From contig NC_067196.1 in assembly GCF_000699445.3 (NCBI RefSeq), forward strand, positions 47,595,364-47,659,363: a stretch of 64,000 nucleotides of DNA, written 5' to 3'. The notes under the pieces were generated by a model. It was not told the DNA's origin and did not search any database. It saw nothing but the letters and a program-made list of their open reading frames with translations. This document shows, in pieces, positions 35,901 through 47,900 of this stretch; within the stretch, counting starts at the first letter, position 1, and each line of letters starts with the position of its first letter. The DNA comes from Schistosoma haematobium (Eukaryota > Platyhelminthes > Trematoda > Strigeidida > Schistosomatidae). The position numbers and the translations under genes were made by a program.

Positions 35901-38900
35901 ATAACTATCATTTGAATGACTATAAAACCCTTTAAATGAGGTTAAAAAATATATTTCTTTTAAGAAATTCTAGATTTTCATGTATCGATCAAAAAGTCTT
36001 TCATCTTTATTATGGAAATTTGTCGATAATTACCGGATAATAAGTATTTTGTTCTATTGCAACCCGCCAAAATATTTAATTTGTCGTAAAAATAGGAAAT
36101 AATGGAGAGAGATTGTGTAATTCGGATTGTTTATAGCTGAAGAGAAATCCTCCTATAAAATGATTTCATTTCAGTCTAAGACTCGTGTTTTTACTGACTT
36201 AAAACACTTATAGGAATCACTAGAGAAAATGTATGAATTTCATTTAACAATTAGGATTTTTTTCGTAAACTCACTTCAGTTTCAGTAATCATTATAGGAT
36301 GATTCAATATGATCCAGGTAACTGTTTCATGGCATGGAGGAAATGGCAATGATCCTTCATATGTCATAAACTCATGTGTTGATGTTAGTAATGAGCGCAG
36401 TTCAAGACCTTTTAGCTGGAATGTTTCACCTGCAAACGAAGTTTGAAAAGTAGTACTAAACAGTCAGAATAATAGTATTTATAATAATTATTTACATTAG
36501 GAAATAATCATATGTTTTGATTGGTTAATGGAACCGCCATAATGAGAACTAAAATAATATTAATCAGTACTGAACTTACTCATTACATTAAGTACTATTC
36601 TAAAGTTTAAATGTTAGTGATCTTGGACGATCTTATTAGTCTTTAACTCACACTAATTTTCTACATTGTAGACTGCACATTTAATCACGATATCGCTTAC
36701 TTCATACATTGATTGAATTTCCAGCTACAACATAAGCTAGTTCCCTATAATAGATTTTTATGTAAATGAATCCACTAGTTATTGCTAAAAATACCCACTT
36801 ATCTTCATTTAGAATTTACTGTTTAGAATTTAGCCGTATAGTGATATGCAATTCTGCTGAATTCCAATCACTCTATGAACTTACGAAGTAAATTGAAAAC
36901 GGGTTTGAAATTAAAGTACGAATTCGGTCTTTAAGCATTCAATTTGTAATCTTTCATTTTGATAAATCAGATATGCAACATTTATTTAATATTTATTAAA
37001 CTTTAGTTTGAATATTGGAAGGTCTAGTAAAAGTTTTACTTGGTGTTTCTGACCAAATAAGAAATTACTGAGCAAATTACATTTCAGTTTTGAATTGTTC
37101 TTCAAATATTATCAGTTTTACAGTGAATACCATTATCCAGTTATTCAGAACTCTACAAACAACCTCTCTAATCATAATATAAGTTTCTCGGAATCAAACT
37201 ATTGTTTTTTTTAAAAAAGTGATGGCTAAAGTGTACAGTATAAATAAAATCCTAATGAGTTTTCAGTGAATAATTATAGTTAGTTTCTTGTCAACACAAT
37301 AAATGAATGTTTTAAAAAATTAGGATCATCAAAGAACTACATAGTTAGTCTGTTACTACACATGAAAATTATCTTCAAGATATTTTTTTGAATTAAACTT
37401 TATCAGTTTATCGTTATAATGAACTTCTCTTATTAAATCAATCACCTGTGTAATAAATGAAAGAAGGTTAACCGTGTCTACTCATGCATTATAAAAGCTA
37501 TTAACATCATTTGAAAAAACAAAACAAGCAAAGTGAATGCCAACATTCAAAAGGAAACTTCAAAAGCATATTTTAATCAAGAAAGATACTTTACATTTAT
37601 TTATTAGTTTACTGAACTGAATTACTTGTTTTCTGTAGGTAAACTATTTAGTTGTATACAATTTATGATCATTAAATATAAGGTAATTATAGTTCAGAAT
37701 ATTTGTGATAATTTTATTTACATTTTTGACCTGATTTATTAAATTTCATAAATGAATAGTAACTGATAAAAATTATTGACTGTTGTTTCCTGTGAAAAAG
37801 TTTACAATAAAGAAATAAAAAGCTAAATTTTATTAGAAAAGAAATACTTGAGCTGTTATTATCAAATATTTTATCTGTAGGATCTTTGGTGAAATTGTAA
37901 TGTTTGAAGAGATCATGATATTACTTAAAAACGACAAATGGAACGAAGGTCTATAACACAATAACAGGATTAGCTAAACTAGTTCATTTCTCTCTAGTAC
38001 TGTTAACTAGAAGGAGAAGATCAGATTCGTAACTTAGGTAAAAGTATATTCTACAAGCAGCCAGGAGCACGAACGAACCAAGCACGAAACTCAAGCATAT
38101 ATATGGCATAAAAAGGTTCCTGGGAAACTTTACAAATTGGCGTATTGAAAGAGGCAATGAACCAATGATATTTAAGATCTTTCTAAGTGGGAAATATAAT
38201 CTGAAAATAAAAATTAGCGCTTTCAGTGCGGAAACGAGAAATTTAGATTTCCAAAATAAAATTACAAAATTAAGACGTTTATCAAGAGATTTATAGGGAC
38301 TCGGCATATCCAACAGAAATCCTGATTTATGAGTAGTTTATGTTTCAGTATGAACATTATATTTTTTCAAAAATCTATCGAATTCTCAAAAGGTGTATAA
38401 AGAATTTCTGTTTAAGTTAAGACATTACTTAGTTCAGTTGTCAAAGTGGATAATTTTATTACCAATATGAATATAATGGTTATTAGGTTTACATAGTAGA
38501 AAAAGAAATGGATACCAAAGTTAGTCAACAATTAATTAATTTAATATTTCGATTTTTAAAATCTGCGCTAAATGTCCCTCGATAACAAAAAGTACAAATG
38601 AACCAAGCAGGTTTGAGATTCAACATCGAGAGTTATAATTAAATTTCAAATAAAATTTAATTTACAAATTATGAGAATTTATACTCTAAATGTTAAACAT
38701 GTCTTTTGATGTTTATCTTTAGTCACATTATTCAAGACATATATCTAACTGTACCGGAATACTTTGAACTCATTATTGAATTCATCAGATTGGAAACATC
38801 CAAGTGTTTAAATAAAGGGTGTGTTTTTGCAACTTATAAAAACTTGGGTATCAAACTAAAAGTCCAAACTAACTGAGAACATTACGACAATGACACAGGA

Positions 38901-41900
38901 ATGTTAAAATTATGAGTCCCAAATCGGATAAAGTGTGTTCCTTGGAATTCACTACTATTCACAATTCCCTTTACTAGGGCGTAAGATAATATCGAGAGGA
39001 TCAATTAAGGACGCATATATGGCAATAGAGACTGATCATTTGCAGTCCTGAATGCTAACAACAAAAAGTTACAAACCATTACTTTTACCAAGTAAATAGA
39101 TATAGAGTGTTTGCACCTCTGAGCTTGTATTGCACTGATGAAGTGATTCAACTGGGCGAAAGCAGAAAGCATCTTGTTTTGAAGCAATTCATTCTTTTTA
39201 CAATGACTAGTTGCTTGATTGATAAAAGTGCTCAATACATTGATGTAAAAGGTACCGATATAATAATAAAGCCACTGTTTGGAAATTTTCCCTCACGTGT
39301 ATTGTAAAACTTCCTATGATATATTTAAATATCAGTAATGAGTTTATCAAAATATACCAAATAGTTTACAAGATCTAAACTGATGAAATCTTACTATCTC
39401 AGAAATGGTTATTCAAATAAAAATTATTCCGTTGATGAATAATATATAATGACCATAATTTAATAGAGATAAATATTTACCTTTAAATATTGTTTGTTCG
39501 GCTGCAGCTACAACTCCTAAAAGGTCCTTATTCGTTGCATTTCCAATCTGTAAAGTAGAAAAGATATTGTTTATTAAAGCCTACTAATGTCTAAGCCTTC
39601 AGTAAAATTGATTTGGAAAATAGTTTCTAAAGTTATTATGAGTGATAAGCTGGGCAATTTTATCAAGTTAATACACTCGGATAAAAATATTATCATTGAA
39701 ACCTCCTGAAGTTGACTAGTTTGGATCACAAAGTTATAATCGTTTAGGAGGGATTGGAGACAGTAGCACACTGAGAATACTTCAACTCTGAAATTTTACT
39801 GAGCTTCATCTCGTTTAAAAATTACGGAATGGTAATTCAGTATATCAAACTGGATGTTATAGTTCAAGATCATGCAGTATTACTGTTAGAGGATAATTAG
39901 AAATAAGTTATTTATTGTTGAGATTGCTTTCTATAGCCAGAATAAATAAATTCTATTACAAGTGCCTAGAAATTAAAATTACGTTACAGATGGAAACTAG
40001 TGGGTGTACAAAATGAATATTGTCAACAGAAAAAATGTTAAAAGTCTTTTTCTTCCAAATGAACAAGCTACTAAAATGAATTAATTTCAGGACAACCAAG
40101 AGACCACTACACCATCATTTTTGACAATTTTTCTTGATAAATTTCCTTTGTCAATCTAATTGAGTAAACAGAATTTATAAGTAAAATTTCTTACTTATTA
40201 AATGCTTTACTGACCCAGTTACCTCTTATTCACATTATCTATTATTCATACAAATATATATCTGGTGATAGAAGGATATTAGATTGACGTTTGAAATATA
40301 TATGTATACCTTCAAACTATAACCATTGTATTCATTTACAAAACTTACTTTAAAGAAAACACTGATAGCAAGTATACCATTCGGACGATAAAATGCCTCA
40401 GATAAATTATTGTATAATTCATTGTTGAATGAATAAATCTGCAACTGTGAAACAATTGACAATAAAAATAATAAAAGATTAAATTATCAACAGAAATAAA
40501 CTAAAATAAACATTTTGTTAAAAAGGATGGATATTGGCTAGCAGTAGAATCCAGGACACGTATTTTGTCCTATTTGGGACTCGTCAGCTGGATGTACCTG
40601 CATCTCAGAGTTGTTCACTCTAGGACTCGAACCCAGTATCATTCGCTTCAAACGTCATCGCGTTATTCACTTAGCTACTGAGTCTTCATGGGAAGATACA
40701 AGCAAACAACACCAAGTGAATTTAAACTTTTAGTTATTTTTATCAAATTTGATATCTTCAGATTGTTATCTGTTATTATTGCAAATCATTTGAAGTGATT
40801 ATATATATATATATATATATAACTGGGTACATATTATTTACAAGATCGATTGATGAAGTATCCCAAATAGATTGAAATTTCTCATTTCTATTATACATAC
40901 ATAATTATTAACATACACTATGTTAATTTAATGTAATAGACATTATCTAAAAGTCAGCATGTTTTGGTTATTATTTGTGGAGACTATTGTAGCAATATGA
41001 TAGGTCGAAATGAAAACAGTTGAGGCAGGATTCAAGCTTACATTGCAGTAGATTAGTTTTAGATGTTTAACCACTGAGTCACTGTTTCATATATCATTTA
41101 ATTTTTCTTCAAATAAGAACACTGTAAATTAATCACTAAATATCAGTGTTGGGTTGTAGAAATCGTTGAGTTTCTGATTGAGATCTATCACTGTTAGACT
41201 ACTGCTGATGAGTCCCATTCTAGGACGAAACGACTGTTCATTGCTTCCAGGTTTTGAAAGGTGGTCTACCACTGATCGATGTATGATCTCAATCAAAACC
41301 TCAACAATCTTCACAACTCTATACTGAAAATTATCATATGCTCACTATAGACTATCTTCAAGAGGTAATTCTCGCAGTTCAAGTAAGAAGCCATGATGAA
41401 TGGAGCTAATCTGTGTCCGATGTGAGACAGTCATCCATCAAAGACAATACAAGATGTTTGTACAATTTCGTGTATTCACTAAATAATTTTTTTACATAAC
41501 GATCAATTAAATTGAATTTTATTTTAATTTTCTCTTCTTGTTCATTTATTCATTTACATATCTACATATGGACACATAATTAGTACACCTATTTTATATC
41601 ATTCAATGCTTCAATACTAAGAATAAATTCAGTATTTTCTGGTCTGTCGGTTGTTTTACTTCTCTTTTTTATTCATTTCTGGATATCAAGTGAAAAATTC
41701 ACAGAAAATTATTCATTAAATATTTTTCAATTTTCATTTCCCATAGAAGTACATCTTTGTTTTTTTTGTATTTTTAAAAAAAAATAAACAAAACAAATCA
41801 AAATTTTAATTTAATTTTATTTGAGGATAAAATAAAGTGAAATGTTTGTCCTTTTCGGTGGTGGTGGTGCTGTTGTTGTCATAGACAAGTAAAAACTGAT

Positions 41901-44900
41901 AAAGTATAATTTATTTGAAATAACAATAGTTATATAATAGTAGTATTGGCAATAATCATATTGGTTAAATAGAGAGAAGAAGAGGATAAGGGTTTATTTT
42001 AATAATAATAGTAATAAGTTGAATAATTATTGTCATATAATTACAAAATATTTATTATTCATTTCCGTTATCAAAATAAAGAGTAGATGAATTAATATCA
42101 GAAGGGGTTTTGTGGAGATTGTAGTAATTTCAATAGTTGAGATCATGAGTCAATTGAAGCTAGACCACCATGGAAAACCTGAAAGCATTGGATGGCCGTT
42201 TCGTCCTATTGTGGGACTTTTCAGCAGTGCACATCCACGACTCCGCCTCTCGGGATTCGAACCCAGGACCTATTAGTCTCGCGCCAGGCGTTTAAGAAAC
42301 TAGACCACTGAGCCGGCATCAAACGGTGTGAGTGTCTAAATTTAACTAATCCACGAAACTGAGTAACACATCCACCATTGTCGTCAGTGAGTTACTACCT
42401 CACAAAAGAATAATAGTTTTATTGGAAACTATTTAATAAGTTTTTTTTTCAAGAATAAAGTTTATATGAGGACGGCCCAAGTGTGAATTTGAGGAAACTC
42501 TAAGAAGCTCAGAAAGGAACAAGTACATTTCATCTAATCATCGTTTGGAAGAACTATCCAGGATCTCAACGTGTAGCTTTCCTATTGGACAAATGCCAAA
42601 GACCACTGGATGAGGGTTGGAGGACTATAATGATGATTTCACTTTTAATCGTTTAAAGATCCCCATCATATTAAAAGACTAATATTTGAACGGAAAATAT
42701 TCTTTCCGATAAATTCCCTTCACTTTTACTAAAATATGTAAATACTTGAGAGTTTTGTAACATATTTGATACGGTTTAGAACAGCATTCCTTCTCACTCT
42801 TCTTCTGTCTTTTCATTTGCGAATAAGAGGATTCTATTGTTTGAGTGCTCAAGTTGTACACGGTATATCAATGATCTAACCTCTAGACATAACAGTTCAA
42901 CTCATCGATAACTTTCGATATAGTTTAACTTAATTTAAACTCTTAATAAAACATTTATATTTGTAATATAGGGGATGTGGAGATTACTAAGTTTTTGATT
43001 GAGATCATGAACCGATTGATATTAAACCACCACTGAAAACCTAGAAGCACTGGACGGCCGTTTCGTCCCGTTGTCAGACTCCTCAGCAGTGCTTAGACTA
43101 GTGACCATATAGCAAACTAATCAATATAATTTAATCAATACCATGGTTATTAATCAGTGATCAGCTGGTGTAAATATTAGTAAATTCAGTAACTAACCAC
43201 AGGTTTAAAAATCAAGCTTTAAGTAATACTTTATGAATGAAGGATATTTATGAAAATCGAATTAAGTTAAAATGGAATTCAAACTAGTAATTCAATAGTT
43301 GATATTTAATTAGTTTTATTTCTAAGTCACTTATTTAATTTTAGTAAACATACAATCCGAAGTAAACATTTATCGTATTTCTGAAAGCTTAAAAAGGAAA
43401 AAAAAATTTCGACAATACTTAATTGTTAAAGGCTCAAATTAAAGTTTGTTTTAAGAAACAAGTCATTACTTTTTTCGTGAAGTTAATTTGAATGTATGAA
43501 TGATTTGTCTGAAAGTTTTATTGTATATTTTTTTGATTCATTCGACTCAAATTCTAATTACAGTAATGGTGATATTTGCAAGAAACTCTTTCTTAAAGTG
43601 AATGATTCAGGTATCTATGAGTTTAGTTTGTTCCGCCTGGAGCCCCTCTGGGGCTACTTCCGGTCTCAAACTCTGATAAAAGAAGAGGGTTGGGCATGGA
43701 GTTGACGACCCCATCCAGTAGAAGACTAACTCCCTAAAAAACGCCACTTTAATGATTGTAAATTAAACTTGTCCTAAAGTATTTTGAAAAGCAACTTTTG
43801 TTTATAAAATTTATTTTTGTTTTATGTATACGGAGTAGATGAAAGCAGACAATTTGAATATTCATTGTGAATTGAAAATTAGTATGATCAGATATAATGA
43901 CAAGTTTCTGACAAGTATTTTAGACATCAGTTATCAATGCCAATAGTTTAAGGACTGGATGATACAAGTTGTAATACCAGAAAGAAAACCCACAGGACTT
44001 ACATTCAGATCTTAACAATGAGTAGTGATAAATGAATACTCAGGTTCAAAACGCTCTGTAGAATGTACTTCTACGTTTTATGGATAAGCCTGTTATTAAG
44101 AAAACTGATATCAGTAATCCAATTTTCTACTTATTGAGATGTTACAAATTGTTTCATTATTACAAACAATCCACACACTAATAGTAATGTTATAATAGTC
44201 TAAGCATCTATATAAGTATGACTGTGAGGGATGAAAATCATTTTCAATACAGAAAGATAATCGCGATATTGTGTGGTGTGTATTGAGTTATACTCTGCTA
44301 GAAAATACATAGATTCTTAAATATACAAACAAAAATTTATTTATCAAATTTGTGATTGAACAGTATAAATCCTCGTGTTTATAAAGCATATAATGCATTA
44401 CAATGTAAGTTTTACAGTTTGTAAACAATTGTTTACACTATCCACAGGTTCTCAGTGTATTATAGTTTCCATATAAATGATTATATGATTATGTTTCATA
44501 GTTAGTTTCATAGTCAAACTTAACATGGAGAGACAGAGGTTTTTTCTATGGAAATGAATTACAGTGAGTATTGATTACTTTAAATCTAATTAAGTTTGGC
44601 GTTAATGCCAATCATTTATAAATAAACTATACTTGACTTAAACATAATGGAAAGGAAGCATTTACAATTAAATAAAATATTGTGGTATAAAACATGAGTC
44701 TTTAAATGTAAAGCAGGTTATATAATGAAGAAAAAAAACACATAGATGTATAGTTGTAATCGATCCTTAAAGTAAACTAATTAAACAGATTGAATAAATA
44801 TTTTATTAAGGAAAATAACTTTATAACTAGAATAATTCACTACTTATAAATAGAAATAGTCTTACTTACTTCACCTGGAAATGCTTTACCATCTATTGTA

Positions 44901-47900
44901 TGCTCTGATCCTTGAGTTGATGCTGATCCAAATTTAATTTGCATAAAAGAAATTCGATAAGCATATGAGGATGGACCACCATTTAATTGTACAAATTCAT
45001 TAGTTAAACTTATACGTATATCGTATCCACAATTTTCAACTATTAGTTCAAGCTTATAAACAAAATAAATATATTAAAAACAATGTACTAATTAAAATAT
45101 AACACTTATCAACAAGAGTATCCAGAGTAGATCTTTGGAATTTGATTAATTTCTTTTTATAGTAACATAAATTCAGTTATCTGTTATCTATCAAAGTCAT
45201 ATCAAAATTTTTCTTAATGATAACTAATTTCATAAACACATTCACAACAAATTAATTGAAGATATTCGTGATTTGTAGTATCGGTTGTGTTGAAAAGAGA
45301 GTTGTGTAAAGACTTTAATTTTTAATGGTTGTCTAGCTGAATCTCGTTTGCAATTTATATCATCTTATAGATTAACTTTCATGATTTTTAACGGAAAGAT
45401 ATTTGAGGATTGTTCGGCGAGACTATAATTTATGGACGAGTCAGTCCGAGGAGTTTCAGGTATTTCAAGATCACGGCACCAATTTCAGAACCTGATACTC
45501 ACGTACGATCGGCTCACAGCGGATTTTAGAAAAATGTGATAATTGAGCGACTATAATAAATGGGACTACTAAGAATTTCCTTTATTTGTGATTGTGGTAA
45601 TCAAATTACTTGTGGCCCTTGTGCAGATTACCGTGATGTTATTGTTTATGTGTATCACGCCGTTATCCACAGGTGGCATTTTGTGGAACCAACAACCGCA
45701 GTGCACACAAACAATACTGAAGCCATGTGGTCGAAGCTGAATGAGTTTTTGCGACCTTATCATGGCTCCGGAGGCCGACTATTATGGAACCATATGAATG
45801 ATTCTCTCTACTGCATTCGTTAGGATTTTAAAACCTCTGAACCTCTTTCTAACCCTGACAAGTTTTTGAACCATGTAAAACAAGTGTATATTTTTACTCT
45901 ATACGAACTGTTTTCCGACTGGCTAATATTTCTTAAGGTCAAATTAGATTCGTCCAAAGGTACTTCGTAAATTATAGTCACACAAGACTGAATCATTAAT
46001 GTAATCCTTTAACACAAGTGATATCAGAGGATAAGTTTTCTTATTTAATAAAATAATATGTTAGTACAAGAACCATAAAAAAAGACTTATATGACCGGTT
46101 TCATAAACCATTGGACTAAATCAATTTGCAGGTCATTCATGCTCCAACAAATAAGATTCAGAACGTATTATCATAATATATATCATTACACCATAAATGA
46201 TTGAACTATATAAAGAAAATTTGATAAAAAACTAATCATAATTAAACAGTTTTCATTCATTTCATTTATTCTATAATAGAAAAAAATGTATTCAACTATT
46301 ATCTTTCCATGAAATGAACATACTATCTAATCAGAATATATTTATTATCCCCATAATTTAGGTTAATTAAATTAGACAAGTACATACATCTATCTATCTA
46401 TTTTATGAATGATAAATAATGTAATTTGTCATTTAAACAAAAGTTCATTATAAATAAATAAAAATGTAGATTTATACGATATGAATAAAGAATAGAATAA
46501 CTAATTACACTTATTGAATTAGGATTATTGAATAGAGAGTTATGTATGTTGAATTTATTCAAGAAAAACAACAACAGAAAATAGAGTATTCTGTCATTTG
46601 TAACATTGAATACAAATTTTTGTAAGTGGACACTTGTCATAAATGAAAATAACAAATAGAATAAATAAGAACTGTGAGAATAATGTAAAAAAAATTGTAT
46701 TTGACAAATGAATATTTAGTAGATATGTGTTTGAATCAACGAGTCTGTTTTATTGTATTCATATTAGTTAGTAGTATAAAATTATAAACGATTAGTTTTT
46801 TTATCTTTGTGATTGATTCGATTTGTATGACTATTGGTTAGATTAACGAATTATATTCGTATGAATATAGAATAACTAAAAGTTTATGGGAACTTGGGTT
46901 ACACTGTATTACTTTAAATAATGTTAAATGTAATAGTTGAATTCATGAGTCAATTGGAGCTAGACCACCATGGAAAACATGGAAGCACTGGACGGTTGTT
47001 TCGTCCTAGTATGGGACACCACAGCAGTGCGCATCCAAGACTCCGCTTCATAAGATTCGAACCAAGAACCTATCAATCTCGCGCGCAAATGCTTGACCTT
47101 TAGACCACTGAGCCGGCATCCAACGGTGTTAATGTCCAACCTCAACTAACATCAACTAATGCTCACTAGTGACTGGCTTCAAGAGGTATTTTCTGGAGTT
47201 CTATTGAGAAGCAGTGACTAGTGGAGTTCAACCAGGTCTGTTGTGAGATAGTAACTCACTGAAGAAAATAGTGGACGGTAGCGCAGTTTCGTGGATTAGT
47301 TGAAGTTAAACATCTACACCGTTGTATGCCGGCCTGCTCAGTGGTCTAGTGGTTAGGCGTCCGTCCATTGCTTCCAGGTTTTCCATTGTGATCTAGTTTC
47401 AATCGACTAATCAATTTAACTATTAAATTACTATGATATCGACAAACCCCCTCTTTGATTGCAAACTGAAATGTGGATATTAAAAACCGTTCAGTGAATT
47501 TATATTTAGTAGATTGGTTTTATGCTTTACATTGTTCAGATAATCTATTTGTCAAAATTTGCCGACTATATAGAAGTTATAACAGTAGCAAAACTTATTA
47601 GCCAGAAGAAAACAAAGAGGTTTTAATGTATGTTTTATTCTTACTTTAATTATTTTGATCATTTTTTTCCCGACATTCTAGTAGTAAAATATCCCCGTTT
47701 ATGTCTTAGTTTAAATTATTTGTCCAACTGCTGTGTGGTGATGAAACTAGTCACTAAACTTCGTTCACATTTTAATGAATGACAAGAAGTTACTCGTTAA
47801 CTGTGAAGATAATCGTTTTATCCATTGATAGTTAGTTCTTTAGAAGTTTAGTTTTCAGCTCATTTCTAGAGTGAAACTGAACTGCATATTAAAAACCAAT

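Larger units (their letters stand above)
23916..36274 (-). other. CA-related gene, 12.4-kb last intron
   Basis: Donor GTGAGT on the minus strand, acceptor CTGTAG. It holds Sm-alpha copies, a 508-bp repeat, the terminal-inverted-repeat elements, RTE debris and a nearly intact LINE that lies antisense to the gene. Stretches 23916-25830, 26670-27735, 28320-29700 and 29990-30810 show nothing else I can name. Confidence 0.8.

Noticed and set aside
39134..39163. CTGATGA...GCGAAAG string resembling a hammerhead core
   Set aside because: The segment between the boxes does not form a proper stem II (only AGT/ACT can pair, with extra bases) and no GTC-like site follows GAAA at the right distance.
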